DNA of 42,617 nt from contig CAJGCK010000002.1 in NCBI GenBank assembly GCA_904501795.1, forward strand, positions 1 to 42,617, given 5' to 3'. Both the position numbers and the translations under genes were made by a program. This document shows, one piece after another, positions 15,412 through 24,041 of this stretch; the first letter of the stretch is position 1; the number at the start of each line of letters is the position of its first letter. Source of the DNA: an uncultured Clostridia bacterium (GTDB lineage Bacteria; Bacillota; Clostridia; Christensenellales; Borkfalkiaceae). The notes below the pieces were generated by a model that was not told the DNA's origin, made no database searches, and saw only the letters and a program-made list of their open reading frames with translations.

Positions 15412-16335
15412 ATGAAATTTGAAATTATGGTATCGATTTTATTAGAGCTTCTTGCAAAAAAATGCGTTAAAGCATCTTACCTTGCCGAAAAATATGAAGT
15501 AAGCGTTAGGTCTATTTATAGATATATAAATTCTTTGGAACTAGCAGGTGTGCCTATATACACCGTGCGTGGAAACAACGGTGGTTTTTCTATTGTGGAC
15601 ACGTACAAACTTTCTTCAACCTATTTTAGCGAAAAAGAGTATTCCCAAATAATATCTACTCTAGAAGCCATTAATAACGGCGTTGAAAGTAAGTTTATAA
15701 GCAGTGTTATAACCAAGCTTAAAGCCGTTTCAAAACACGAATTTAACGCTATTAACCTTAAAAGCGGTAACTTAGTAATTGACGGTGGTCCCTGGGGCGA
15801 TGCCGTGGGTTATAAAACGAAACTAAAAGTTATTCAACAGTGTATCGAAGATAATCTTCAATTGCTTATTAAATACCACGACAGAAACGGAAGTATTACC
15901 GAAAGGTTGATTGACCCACACGTTTTAGTGTTTAAGCAAGGGCTTTGGTACGTGTACGCTTATTGTAACTTAAGAAATGAGTTCAGGTTTTTTAAGACTG
16001 GTCGTATAGAAAGCGCAACCATTCAAAAAACTAAATTTTTACGGAAAGAGATTAACAACGAAGAAATGCCCCTTGATTTCTGGAACAATTCCTTTGACAC
16101 AATCGACGTGGTTATGGAAATTTCTAAAAACGTTTTATCGGACGTTGAAGAATGGCTTGGGATAGAGAACGTTAGCGTTATTAAAAATAAACACATGGCT
16201 TCGTGTAAACTCCCCTACGACGACGGGTTGGTTTCTAAGATTATGAGTTACGGTAACGGCATAAAGGTATTAGAACCACAAAATTTAAAAGAGCGAATAA
16301 AACAATCCGCTCTAGATATAATTCAAAACTATTAA
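15412..16335 (+). CDS. WYL-domain transcriptional regulator (YafY/DeoR-like)
   Basis: A 307-residue regulator. The N-terminal HTH_11-type winged helix (about 1-60) contains KASYLAEKYEVSVRSIYRYI and the wing VRGNNGGFSI. The central WYL domain (about 135-210) contains LIDPHVLVFKQGLWYVYAYC, with the WYV variant of the WYL motif, and EFRFFKTGRI. A C-terminal WCX-like segment follows. WYL domains sense nucleotide or nucleic-acid ligands in characterised cases; the ligand here is unknown. AAGGAG precedes the ATG. The gene is alone, between a divergent small gene and a bidirectional terminator. Confidence 0.9.
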   Translation: MKFEIMVSILLELLAKKCVKASYLAEKYEVSVRSIYRYINSLELAGVPIYTVRGNNGGFSIVDTYKLSSTYFSEKEYSQIISTLEAINNGVESKFISSVITKLKAVSKHEFNAINLKSGNLVIDGGPWGDAVGYKTKLKVIQQCIEDNLQLLIKYHDRNGSITERLIDPHVLVFKQGLWYVYAYCNLRNEFRFFKTGRIESATIQKTKFLRKEINNEEMPLDFWNNSFDTIDVVMEISKNVLSDVEEWLGIENVSVIKNKHMASCKLPYDDGLVSKIMSYGNGIKVLEPQNLKERIKQSALDIIQNY

Positions 16336-16338
16336 TCA

Positions 16339-16368
16339 AAAAAACGCCTAAATTTTTAGGCGTTTTTT
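16339..16368 (+). terminator. Bidirectional terminator between the WYL regulator and gpsA
   Basis: AAAACGCCTAAA pairs with TTTAGGCGTTTT, with A-run and T-run flanks, so it can stop both the plus-strand regulator and the minus-strand gpsA operon. Confidence 0.85.
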
Positions 16369-16369
16369 A

Positions 16370-17329
16370 TTAAAATTCTTTTCTTGTACTTCTTGAAAAC
16401 AAGCTAAGCAAAACGGTCATTGGGTCTTTTTTGTCGCAAATAATCGTGTATATTGCGTTAGTTATCGGTAAATCAACGTTGTATTTTTCTCCTAGATACT
16501 TCATCGCTTTTGCCGTTGCCACTCCTTCTGCAAGTTTATTAAAACTTTCACCCTTTACAAACGCCATACCAAAACGCTTATTGTTTGAAAAGTTTGAAAA
16601 CAGCGTGGTCTCATAATCACCCAAGTGGCACAAGCCATATGCGGAAAGTTCGTTTCCGCCCATAGCCTTAATAAGCCTTGCAACTTCTCTTGCACCACGA
16701 GCCATAAGTGGACCTTTAAGCGTTGTGTATCCACCGCCTTCTAACATGCCGGCGGCAATTCCCATTACGTTTTTAGCTGCCGCACCTATCTCGCTTCCTA
16801 TAACGTCATCCCCGTAGTAAAAACGAATAAGCTTGCTTCTAAAAGAGTCACATAACCGTTTGACTAAATTTTTATTAGTCGAGTCGATAAGCATGCAATT
16901 TGGATATCCGTTGACGAAGTCTTGAATATGTCCTGGCCCTAACCAAACGGCAATATTGTCTTGGTTTATACCGCTATCTACCAGTACTTCGCTAAGACGT
17001 TTGCCAGTTTCAGTTTCTAGCCCTTTCATGCAAAGCACGAAAATTTTATCTTTAACGTTATACTTTATAACTTCTTGCATGAAAGAACGTAGTGCTTGAG
17101 AGCTAATAGAAATTATTATCGTTTCAGCACTATTTACGGCGTATTCTAAATCAGAAGTTAGATTGATTTTTTTATCTAACGTAACGTATTCGTTTTTTCC
17201 TGTGTTTTTTAACACGTCGAAAGAGTGATGCCCTTCTATGCCCCATTGACATACCTCGTTGTTTAGCCCTGATAAATACCAGCCGATAAAAGAGCCCCAT
17301 CTTCCGCAACCTAATACGGAAATTTTCAT
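16370..17329 (-). CDS. gpsA: Glycerol-3-phosphate dehydrogenase [NAD(P)+]
   Basis: A 319-residue cytosolic enzyme that makes sn-glycerol-3-phosphate from dihydroxyacetone phosphate for phospholipids. The dinucleotide-binding loop is VLGCGRWGSF (5-14). ISSQALR, GPGHIQDF and the catalytic-lysine segment GAAAKNVMGIAAGML follow, with GDYETTLFSNFSNNKRFG near the C terminus in place of the usual GDL..T.....SRN.R.G, so it belongs to a divergent clade. The gene starts 11 bases after the recR stop with TAGGAA upstream and is last in the dnaX-ybaB-recR-gpsA run. Confidence 0.92.
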   Translation of the reverse strand: MKISVLGCGRWGSFIGWYLSGLNNEVCQWGIEGHHSFDVLKNTGKNEYVTLDKKINLTSDLEYAVNSAETIIISISSQALRSFMQEVIKYNVKDKIFVLCMKGLETETGKRLSEVLVDSGINQDNIAVWLGPGHIQDFVNGYPNCMLIDSTNKNLVKRLCDSFRSKLIRFYYGDDVIGSEIGAAAKNVMGIAAGMLEGGGYTTLKGPLMARGAREVARLIKAMGGNELSAYGLCHLGDYETTLFSNFSNNKRFGMAFVKGESFNKLAEGVATAKAMKYLGEKYNVDLPITNAIYTIICDKKDPMTVLLSLFSRSTRKEF

Positions 17330-17340
17330 ATTCTATATTC

Positions 17341-17934
17341 CTATAATATTTTTCTATCAACGAAAGCGCGCGCTAGACTAACTTCGTCGGCATACTCTAA
17401 GTCGGTACCAACGGGTATCCCGTGCGCAAGCCTACTTACTTTGACGCCCAAGGGTTTAATTAGCCCTGTAATATACATAGCGGTGGCTTCGCCCTCAACG
17501 TCTGGGTTAGTTGCCATTATAACTTCTTTAACGTCACTCTCGCTTATTCTTTTTAATAAACCTTTTATATTTATGTCGTTAGGACCTATTCCGTCTAGCG
17601 GAGAAATAGTGCCGTGCAACACATGATAAACGCCGTTATATTCGTTTAATTTCTCTATTGCAATAACGTCTTTCGGTTCTTTTACTACACAAATGGTATC
17701 GGAAGATCTGCTTTTACAAACGTCACAAACGTCTTCTTCCGCATAGTTACCGCAAATAGAACAATATTTAACTTTGCTTTTTACGTTAACTATCGCGTCG
17801 GCAAAATCTTTTGCTTCAGAATCGGTCATATTAATGATTTTGTATGCAAATCTTTGCGCCGTCTTAGCGCCTACGCCCGGTAGTTTTGAAAATTCGTTTA
17901 TAAGTTTTCCTATAGGTTCGATATAAACCTTCAT
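17341..17934 (-). CDS. recR: Recombination mediator RecR
   Basis: A 197-residue recombination mediator that acts with RecO (and RecF) to load RecA on gapped DNA. The N-terminal helix-hairpin-helix contains LPGVGAKTAQRFAYKI. The zinc finger is CSICGNYAEEDVCDVC. The Toprim domain has CVVKEPKDVIAIEK and NPDVEGEATAMYI, followed by the C-terminal Walker-B-like LAHGIPVGTDLEYAD. Length is typical. It starts one base after the ybaB stop, in the widely conserved dnaX-ybaB-recR order. Confidence 0.97.
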   Translation of the reverse strand: MKVYIEPIGKLINEFSKLPGVGAKTAQRFAYKIINMTDSEAKDFADAIVNVKSKVKYCSICGNYAEEDVCDVCKSRSSDTICVVKEPKDVIAIEKLNEYNGVYHVLHGTISPLDGIGPNDINIKGLLKRISESDVKEVIMATNPDVEGEATAMYITGLIKPLGVKVSRLAHGIPVGTDLEYADEVSLARAFVDRKIL

Positions 17935-17935
17935 A

Positions 17936-18271
17936 TTATAAACCTAGTCCCCCAAACGCACCCATCTTTTCATTGCAAAGTTTGTCAGCTTTTGCATAGG
18001 CGTCGTTTAATGCTGCTATCAATAAATCTTCAAGCATAGTAATATCATCGGTATCAACTGCATCAGGATTAATCTCAACGTTTTTAACCACTTTTTTTGC
18101 CGTCATAGATACCTTTACAAGCCCGCCACCAGAAACTCCTTCAACTAAAGTTTCTTCTAATTGTGCTTGTGCTTTTTGCATTTCTTCTTGCATTTTTTGC
18201 GCTTGTTTCATTAAGTTTTGCATTTGGTTTCCGCCACCAAAGCCACCGAAACCGCCTCTATATCCTGCCAT
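17936..18271 (-). CDS. ybaB: YbaB/EbfC nucleoid-associated protein
   Basis: A 111-residue DNA-binding protein of the YbaB/EbfC family. Residues MQNLMKQAQKMQEEMQKAQ form the long N-terminal helix, VEGVSGGGLVKVSMTAKK is the conserved central turn, and ALNDAYAKADKL the C-terminal helix. Both ends carry glycine-rich additions (RGGFGGFGGG and GAFGGLGL). AAGGAG precedes the ATG. Its place between dnaX and recR is the standard synteny. Confidence 0.95.
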   Translation of the reverse strand: MAGYRGGFGGFGGGNQMQNLMKQAQKMQEEMQKAQAQLEETLVEGVSGGGLVKVSMTAKKVVKNVEINPDAVDTDDITMLEDLLIAALNDAYAKADKLCNEKMGAFGGLGL

Positions 18272-18285
18272 AACTTTTTATCTCC

Positions 18286-19842
18286 TTAATCTTTTATTAT
18301 AACTATGTCGTCACCGAAAAGTTTTTTTAATTTTTCGGTTTCGTTTTCTATATCTTCAATTTTTTTATTTGTAACGTTTTCTTCAACAATAACCGTAAAT
18401 GGAGCGTATTCATACAAGGCTTCAACGATTAGATCCTTATTCGTTTCCACTATTTTATCATCGCCAATTGATATGGTCGTTACCGTTAATACACCGTTTT
18501 TAGTGCTAATTTTTACGTTTTGAAAAACGTTCCAAAGCATTTCTCTATTTATCGAACGAAAATGATTTAATAATTTACCCTTTATTTCCATGTCCGACAA
18601 CTGATCAATAGTGGGCTTGGGGTTCTCTATATCCTTGTTTTGCAAGACGTTTTCTATAGGTTTAACCACCTGTTCCGTTTTATGCGTCGTAAAATTTTCT
18701 ATTTTCCTTTCAAGTTCGGCAACCCTAGTTAAAAGCCCGTCTATTGAAACATCGTTCTCGGGTTTTGCGCAGTTTATTGCGGTTGTTTCAAACACTATGC
18801 GCGGATGAGTCGAGTATTTTATCACGTTTTCCGCTTGAGAGAAAAGTTGCATAATTCTTATTAAGTTTTCATTACTCGTTTGATTTGCCAAATTTTTAAG
18901 TTGATTAAATCTATTTTCCGGCAAACTTAATATATCGTTGGGATTTTTGCAAGTTTTTAAAACAAGCATATTTCTTACGGTTTCAGTTACGTCCTTAATC
19001 AAAACACCGATACTTTTACCCATTGATAAAAGTTTTTCAGTTTTTTCAAGCAACGCACCCGAATTATTGCTAATAATATCCCCTATGAAAGAAAGTATAA
19101 CGTCGAAATTCGTTGAGCCTATTATCTCTAAAACGTGCTCGTATTTTAGTTCGCCGTCACTAAACGAAAGAGCCGTGTCTGCAATAGAAAGCGCGTCTCT
19201 CACGCTACCGTCACCGGCTAACGCTATTTGATGAACGGCTTCTTTTTCGTATTTTTTGCCTAGCTCGTCGTATATTCCAGATATCAAATTTGCTATCACG
19301 TTAACGGGAATTAACCTAAAATCAAAACGCATACACCTAGAAAGAATAGTAGCGGGGATTTTATGAACTTCCGTTGTTGCAAGCACGAAAACAGCGTGTT
19401 TTGGCGGTTCTTCTAACGTTTTTAGTAAAGCGTTAAACGCCGGGCCAGTAAGCATATGCACTTCGTCGATTATATAAACTTTATATTGACAAGAGACGGG
19501 TGGATATTGAACCTTTTCGCGCAAATCTCTTATTTCGTTAACGCCGTTGTTAGATGCAGCGTCTATTTCAACAACGTCAATATTAGACGGAGATGATAAC
19601 GCCAAACATACCGAACATTTTCCACAAGGCGAGCCGTTTACTGGGTTTAAGCAATTTATTGCTTTAGCAAAAATCTTTGCGGCAGAAGTTTTACCCGTTC
19701 CCCTTGTTCCCGTAAAAAGATATGCATGGCCAAGCCTACCACTTTTAATTTGGTTAGTAAGCGTTTTAACTATATGGTCCTGCCCGACTAATTTTTCAAA
19801 AGTGTCTGGGCGGTATTTTCTATAAAGTGCCAAATATCCCAT
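18286..19842 (-). CDS. dnaX: DNA polymerase III subunit gamma/tau
   Basis: A 518-residue clamp-loader ATPase. YRKYRPDTFEKLVGQ opens the protein; Walker A is GTRGTGKTS (44-52); a zinc finger contains CLNPVNGSPCGKCSVC; Walker B/DExx is IIDEVHMLTG; the SRC motif is LSRCMRFDF. The C-terminal region after about residue 370 is a tau-like extension. It is shorter than many tau subunits. I saw no clear internal frameshift site for a separate gamma form. It starts one base after the sigma factor stop. Confidence 0.96.
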   Translation of the reverse strand: MGYLALYRKYRPDTFEKLVGQDHIVKTLTNQIKSGRLGHAYLFTGTRGTGKTSAAKIFAKAINCLNPVNGSPCGKCSVCLALSSPSNIDVVEIDAASNNGVNEIRDLREKVQYPPVSCQYKVYIIDEVHMLTGPAFNALLKTLEEPPKHAVFVLATTEVHKIPATILSRCMRFDFRLIPVNVIANLISGIYDELGKKYEKEAVHQIALAGDGSVRDALSIADTALSFSDGELKYEHVLEIIGSTNFDVILSFIGDIISNNSGALLEKTEKLLSMGKSIGVLIKDVTETVRNMLVLKTCKNPNDILSLPENRFNQLKNLANQTSNENLIRIMQLFSQAENVIKYSTHPRIVFETTAINCAKPENDVSIDGLLTRVAELERKIENFTTHKTEQVVKPIENVLQNKDIENPKPTIDQLSDMEIKGKLLNHFRSINREMLWNVFQNVKISTKNGVLTVTTISIGDDKIVETNKDLIVEALYEYAPFTVIVEENVTNKKIEDIENETEKLKKLFGDDIVIIKD

Positions 19843-19843
19843 T

Positions 19844-20449
19844 TTATGCGCCTTCCTGTTTAATAGAATAAAATAGTTTATTTATCTTTGAGCGAATACG
19901 CTGAATAGCGTTATCAACACTCTTAGTGCTTTTACCTTTACTTTCGCCTATCTCTTGATAAGAATATCCTTTTAAATATAAATTTAGTATGTCGTATTCT
20001 AAACTACTCAAAATCTTTTTTAAGTTACTTTGTAACCGCGCTTCTTCTTCGCCGTTAATAAAGTGAAGTTCGGGGTCGAAAGAATTGTCTTCAATTATGT
20101 CGCTTTTATCTTCGTTACCTTCGTTTATGTTCGATAGAGATAAATAATTTCTTAAAGGATAATCTTTTTCTCTGTTGGTTTTTCTTATTGCCGTTATAAC
20201 GCAGTTTTTTATACATTTATACGCGTATGCCGAAAAACTCGTTTTACCGTTATAAGTACAAACGGCTCTAAACACGCTTATCATACCTTCTTGAAAAAGG
20301 TCTTCCGCATCACCACCAATAAGAAAAAACGAACGGATAACGCCGTTTATTACCTTTTTATACCGCTCGATAATCGCGCAAGTTGCTTCAGCATTATTAT
20401 TTTGCGCCAGTTTAACGAGTTGTTCATCGGTTAAATTTTTTATTTCCAT
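19844..20449 (-). CDS. Sigma-70 family factor, SigH (Spo0H)-like
   Basis: A 201-residue alternative sigma factor. Region 2 includes AIIERYKKVINGVIRSFFL and GDAEDLFQEGMISVFRAVCTY, followed by the -10-recognising TSFSAYAYKCIKNCVITAIRK. Region 4 is ILSSLEYDILNLYLKGYSYQEIGESKGKSTKSVDNAIQRIRSKI. Region 2 and the mrnC-rlmB context match sigH of Bacillus and Clostridium, which controls transition-state and early sporulation genes. The rae1 (yacP) gene often found between rlmB and sigH is missing. It starts two bases after rlmB with no strong SD, so translation is probably coupled. Confidence 0.85.
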   Translation of the reverse strand: MEIKNLTDEQLVKLAQNNNAEATCAIIERYKKVINGVIRSFFLIGGDAEDLFQEGMISVFRAVCTYNGKTSFSAYAYKCIKNCVITAIRKTNREKDYPLRNYLSLSNINEGNEDKSDIIEDNSFDPELHFINGEEEARLQSNLKKILSSLEYDILNLYLKGYSYQEIGESKGKSTKSVDNAIQRIRSKINKLFYSIKQEGA

Positions 20450-20450
20450 C

Positions 20451-21173
20451 TTATTTGTTCAATCTTTGTCTTACTACTTCATAAACTGCTATACCGCACG
20501 CAACGGAAGCGTTTAACGAGTTAACCTTACCAAACATAGGTATGGTTATTATACCATCACACTTTTCTTTGGTAAGACGTTTAATTCCACTATCTTCCCC
20601 ACCGATAACTAGACAAATTTTGCCAGTTAAATCAGACTTATATATTTGCCCGCCACCGAGTTCTGCACCAAAAACCCAAAATCCGTTTTCTTTAATTTGA
20701 TCTATCGCCGTGTTAACGTTGGTCACCTTTGCAATTTTAACGTGGTTTAGAGCGCCTTCAGAAACGCGCATAACGGTATCCGTAACCGAAACACACCTAT
20801 CTTTACCTATAATTATTCCGTCAACCCCCGCGCACTCGCAAACCCTTATTATACTACCTAAATTATGCGGGTCGTGAAGTTCGTTTAACAATACGATAAA
20901 CCCGTCTTTGTCTTTGCAATCGGATAATATATCGTCTAAATCAAAATACTTATAGTCCGAAACGTATGCAATAAAGCCTTGGCTACGCTTACTTTCGCTT
21001 TCTTTTTCTATGACGTATTTATCTACCAGTTGAACTTTTACTTTGTGCGAACGTATAACGTTGATTAAGCGTTTGCTTGCTTCGTCTTTTAGATCCTTTT
21101 GTACTAAAATCTTTTCTATTTCTTTATCCGTTTTTAATAATTCGTATACTGAATTTCTGCCTTCAATTTTCAT
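20451..21173 (-). CDS. rlmB: 23S rRNA (guanosine 2'-O) methyltransferase, TrmH/RlmB family
   Basis: A 240-residue SPOUT methyltransferase. The N-terminal substrate-binding domain (1-75) starts EGRNSVYELL. The three SPOUT motifs are NELHDPHNLGSIIRVCECAG, VIGGEDSGIKRL and IPMFGKVNSLNASVACGIA, forming the trefoil knot that holds SAM. It should methylate a ribose in 23S rRNA. It overlaps mrnC by 11 bases, in the standard Firmicutes mrnC-rlmB order. Confidence 0.93.
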   Translation of the reverse strand: MKIEGRNSVYELLKTDKEIEKILVQKDLKDEASKRLINVIRSHKVKVQLVDKYVIEKESESKRSQGFIAYVSDYKYFDLDDILSDCKDKDGFIVLLNELHDPHNLGSIIRVCECAGVDGIIIGKDRCVSVTDTVMRVSEGALNHVKIAKVTNVNTAIDQIKENGFWVFGAELGGGQIYKSDLTGKICLVIGGEDSGIKRLTKEKCDGIITIPMFGKVNSLNASVACGIAVYEVVRQRLNK

Positions 21174-21567
21174 CTTTATATCCTTTGTTTAGTAAAAAAC
21201 TTATTCTGTCGTATTCGCCTATGACGTATAGGTAACCAAGCAACGCTTCAAACCCTGTTGACGCGTTATATTCGGCAACCGACGCACTCTTTGATTTTGT
21301 AGTCTTTTTTGCGTTCCTGCCACGTTTATAAACGTTAAGTTCTTCTTCGGTTAAAAGTGGCATTATTTCTTTAATAAAATTAGATTGAGATATAGCGTTA
21401 ACGTATTCGACCGCCAACTTATTTAGTTGCCCTGGTTTATAATCGCAAGAGAACACCAACTTCTCGCGCACGAATAACGAATACACCGCGTCGCCCACAA
21501 AAGCCAAAACTACGGGACTAATATTATTAGCGCGATTTTTTTCTAATTTATCTCCGATTTTGAACAA
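21163..21567 (-). CDS. mrnC: Mini-ribonuclease 3
   Basis: A 134-residue RNase III catalytic domain without the double-stranded RNA-binding domain; it matures 23S rRNA ends. VVLAFVGDAVYSLFVRE carries the conserved acidic signature (FxGDAVY), and ASTGFEALLGYLY is the second acidic motif (GxExLxG). KRGRNAKKTTKSKSASVAEY is the basic loop typical of MrnC. The start is TTG with AGGGG upstream. A strong promoter drives the mrnC-rlmB-sigma run. Confidence 0.93.
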   Translation of the reverse strand: MFKIGDKLEKNRANNISPVVLAFVGDAVYSLFVREKLVFSCDYKPGQLNKLAVEYVNAISQSNFIKEIMPLLTEEELNVYKRGRNAKKTTKSKSASVAEYNASTGFEALLGYLYVIGEYDRISFLLNKGYKDEN

Positions 21568-21597
21568 AAAATACTACCCCTATTCTTATTTTCTTTT

Positions 21598-21626
21598 ATT
21601 ATACAATATTTTTTTAAAATTTACAA
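21598..21626 (-). promoter_or_regulatory. Promoter of the mrnC-rlmB-sigma-dnaX run
   Basis: On the minus strand, -35 TTGTAA (21621-21626), 17-base spacer, -10 TATAAT (21598-21603). Genes from mrnC to gpsA follow with gaps of 0-15 bases, so they may form one transcript ending at 16339-16368. Confidence 0.8.
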
Positions 21627-21629
21627 TAG

Positions 21630-21655
21630 AAAAGCCCTCTTTTACGAGGGCTTTT
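21630..21655 (-). terminator. Terminator of cwlD
   Basis: AAAAGCCCTC (21630-21639) pairs with GAGGGCTTTT (21646-21655) across a 6-base loop. It lies just past the cwlD stop on the minus strand; the stem itself ends in T residues. Confidence 0.8.
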
Positions 21656-21658
21656 TTG

Positions 21659-22375
21659 CTAATTAAAAAAATTAAACGACATTTCCGACAAATATTCGAT
21701 AGCGCCTTTAAAAATAGCGTAAGCAATTTTTTCTTGGTACTCGTTTGTTACTAGCAAACTTTCTTCTTCAGGATTAGACAAAAAACCGCACTCGGCTATT
21801 ACGGACGGAAAGTTGCTACAATTAAGTATGTAATAATCCCCCGTTAACGCGCTACACTCTCGAGTTGCTTCTTTCATCTCGTTAAAACTTTTTTGAATAT
21901 TACTTGCTAGCTTTTTAGCATTAGAATCGCTAGCTTTATAAAATACTTGTGCGCCACGGCGAGAAGATACTGAATAGTTATTCATATGAACGCTGATAAC
22001 TAAAGTTGGTGAAGCATTGTTTATTATTTCTTTTCTTTTAAGCATATCCTTCTTTTTAAGATTGCTTGTTGCCGTGCCGTACAAACCCGCTTCTGAACTT
22101 CGCGTTAACACAACGCTTATCCCCGCGCTAATAAAAAGATTTTCTAGCTTTTTTACTACCTTTAAGTTTAAGTCGCTTTCCTTAACTCCAGTTTTTATTC
22201 CGCTTACACCACCGTCTTTTCCGCCGTGCCCCGCATCGAGCACAACTTTTACACCCACTACTTCCGCGTTACTTTTCTTAACGCCGACAAGCGCGCCGAT
22301 ACAAACGGTGAAAGTTATTACCGTCGCTAATAAAGTTGAAATTATTACAAGATTACGTCTACTTAAAACAATCAT
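21659..22375 (-). CDS. cwlD: N-acetylmuramoyl-L-alanine amidase, CwlD-like
   Basis: A 238-residue zinc amidase that cleaves the MurNAc-L-Ala bond in peptidoglycan. An N-terminal membrane anchor or uncleaved signal lies at about 8-30. The Amidase_3 domain has VVLDAGHGGKDGG with zinc ligand His50, Glu66 in KESDLNL, His130 in ISVHMNNY and catalytic Glu195 in VIAECGFLSN. Single-domain, membrane-anchored layout and length match CwlD, which makes muramic-delta-lactam in spore cortex; another small wall amidase is possible. SD GGGGCG precedes the ATG. Confidence 0.87.
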   Translation of the reverse strand: MIVLSRRNLVIISTLLATVITFTVCIGALVGVKKSNAEVVGVKVVLDAGHGGKDGGVSGIKTGVKESDLNLKVVKKLENLFISAGISVVLTRSSEAGLYGTATSNLKKKDMLKRKEIINNASPTLVISVHMNNYSVSSRRGAQVFYKASDSNAKKLASNIQKSFNEMKEATRECSALTGDYYILNCSNFPSVIAECGFLSNPEEESLLVTNEYQEKIAYAIFKGAIEYLSEMSFNFFN

Positions 22376-22440
22376 ATTCGCCCCGTCTTGTTCTAATATA
22401 CGGCGAATTTTGACCTTTTATGACTAATTGTTAACGCAAG

Positions 22441-23961
22441 TTATCTTTTTAGTTTTGATATAAATTCTTCGTTTAAATCAGGGTGTGCTGAAAGCATAGG
22501 CATCACGTCTAGCCCCTTTTTTCTATCGTAATAGTTTTTGGTAATCGCTTTCACCTTTCCGCTCAATAATACTAGCGCAATTAAGTTAGGTATCGCCATT
22601 AAACCATTAAACGTATCGTCTATATCCCAAATAAGCTTGCTTTCTATTACGGCTGATAAAACGATTAAAAGAACAAACACAATTTTAAATATTAAAACGA
22701 AAATTTTGCGTCTTTTAACGTTTAAGTTTCCAAAACAAAATTCAGTCGCTTTTTCTCCGTAATACGCCCAAGCAAGAATTGTTGTAAACGCGAATAGTGG
22801 AAGCATTACGCTAAACACGATAGTTCCTAAAACGCCTAAGTTTTGAGTAAAAGAGTTCATAGCCAAAAAGGCGTCTGAACTATTTTCAGTAAACGAGCCT
22901 ATCGCCCCGCTATTTATATAAGTAGTTAAAAAGACTAACGACATTAGCGTGCAAATTACGAAGGTGTCGAAAAATACAGCAAAGATGCCCCACATACCTT
23001 GTTTAACGGGCTCAACCGTGTCAGATGAAGAGTGGGCTATAACCGACGAACCAAGTCCCGCCTCGTTAGAAAAGATACCCCTCGCCATACCTTTTTTTAC
23101 AATGTTTGCAAACACGTATCCACCAAAGCCACCTGCCATGGCTTTAAATTCAAAAATAGATGAAAATATCATTCCAAACGCAGTGGGTATTGCCGTTACG
23201 TTTATGAATATAATAACAAGTGCAAACAAGATAAAAATAATGGTCATAAACGGAACGATTATGGACGCTACTTTGCCTATCCTTTTTATTCCTCCGATTA
23301 TTATTAGAGCGGTAAACACCGCAACGACCACGCCTATTATTAGTTTTAGAGTTAAGTTATCAAGTTGGCCGACTGCAGATACTATGCTTTCGGATATTTT
23401 ATTCGTTTGAACTCCACTCATACCAACGGCGGCAAACATACAAAAAATCGCAGCAATATAAGCAAGCCATTTCCATTTAAGTCCGTATTTTATATAATAA
23501 AAAGAACCCCCGCAAAAATCACCTTTTTCGTCTTTCTTTCTATAATATAAGCCTAAAACGTTTTCGGAAAAATTTGTTACCATACCGAAAAACGCCGAAA
23601 TCCACATCCAAAACACTGCGCCTGGGCCACCCGTGATTATTGCCGAAGACGTGCCTATTATATTACCCGTTCCTACCGTGCCTGCAACTGCCGAGCAAAA
23701 TGCTTCAAATTGAGAGACCGATTTACCGTCTTTCGTTTGCTTTTTCGCCCCTTCGTCTTTATCTTTTTTGTTTATATCGGTAAAGGTTGCAAGAATAGTG
23801 CCAGAAATTGATTGCTTAAATTTTCTTACCTGAATAAACCTTGTTCTAATAGATAATAGTATGCCCGTGCCTAAAATGAGTATTATCATAGGCCAACCCC
23901 ATACTATACCGTTAATAAAAGCATTAACGTTTGTTATCGTTTGTAAAATTGATTCCCACAT
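22441..23961 (-). CDS. AGCS family alanine/glycine:cation symporter
   Basis: A 506-residue transporter with about ten membrane helices that imports alanine or glycine with sodium or protons. Family signatures are FCSAVAGTVGTGNIIG, GGPGAVFWMW, GGSFYYI and MARGIFSNEAGLGSSVIAH. The upstream tandem glycine riboswitch makes glycine the probable substrate or signal. The SD AAGGTG lies directly after the last terminator hairpin of the leader. The gene stands alone. Confidence 0.93.
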   Translation of the reverse strand: MWESILQTITNVNAFINGIVWGWPMIILILGTGILLSIRTRFIQVRKFKQSISGTILATFTDINKKDKDEGAKKQTKDGKSVSQFEAFCSAVAGTVGTGNIIGTSSAIITGGPGAVFWMWISAFFGMVTNFSENVLGLYYRKKDEKGDFCGGSFYYIKYGLKWKWLAYIAAIFCMFAAVGMSGVQTNKISESIVSAVGQLDNLTLKLIIGVVVAVFTALIIIGGIKRIGKVASIIVPFMTIIFILFALVIIFINVTAIPTAFGMIFSSIFEFKAMAGGFGGYVFANIVKKGMARGIFSNEAGLGSSVIAHSSSDTVEPVKQGMWGIFAVFFDTFVICTLMSLVFLTTYINSGAIGSFTENSSDAFLAMNSFTQNLGVLGTIVFSVMLPLFAFTTILAWAYYGEKATEFCFGNLNVKRRKIFVLIFKIVFVLLIVLSAVIESKLIWDIDDTFNGLMAIPNLIALVLLSGKVKAITKNYYDRKKGLDVMPMLSAHPDLNEEFISKLKR

Positions 23962-23975
23962 AAATCACCTTAAAA

Positions 23976-24001
23976 ATAAAAAAGAGTTAATAAATTAACT
24001 C
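23976..24001 (-). terminator. Riboswitch expression-platform terminator 1
   Basis: GAGTTAA (23984-23990) pairs with TTAACTC (23995-24001), and on the minus strand a T-run follows (complement of 23976-23983). It ends a few bases before the symporter SD. Confidence 0.75.
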
Positions 24002-24011
24002 CGAAAGCACG

Positions 24012-24032
24012 AAAAAACACTATAAAAGTGTT
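24012..24032 (-). terminator. Possible riboswitch expression-platform terminator 2
   Basis: AACACT (24016-24021) pairs with AGTGTT (24027-24032); on the minus strand the stem runs into six T residues. It lies between the aptamers and terminator 1, a second possible stop point. Confidence 0.5.
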
Positions 24033-24041
24033 CCTTAAATC

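Noticed and set aside
17172..17360. Minus-strand 62-codon frame overlapping gpsA and recR ends
   Set aside because: It lies within gpsA in another frame, is arginine/tyrosine-rich without known motifs and lacks an SD.
18320..18345. A-rich run in dnaX as programmed frameshift site for gamma
   Set aside because: It lies at the very 3' end of dnaX, where a shift would not give a gamma-sized product.
22017..22427. Plus-strand 136-codon frame opposite cwlD
   Set aside because: It is a shadow of cwlD; composition is repetitive and no SD is present.
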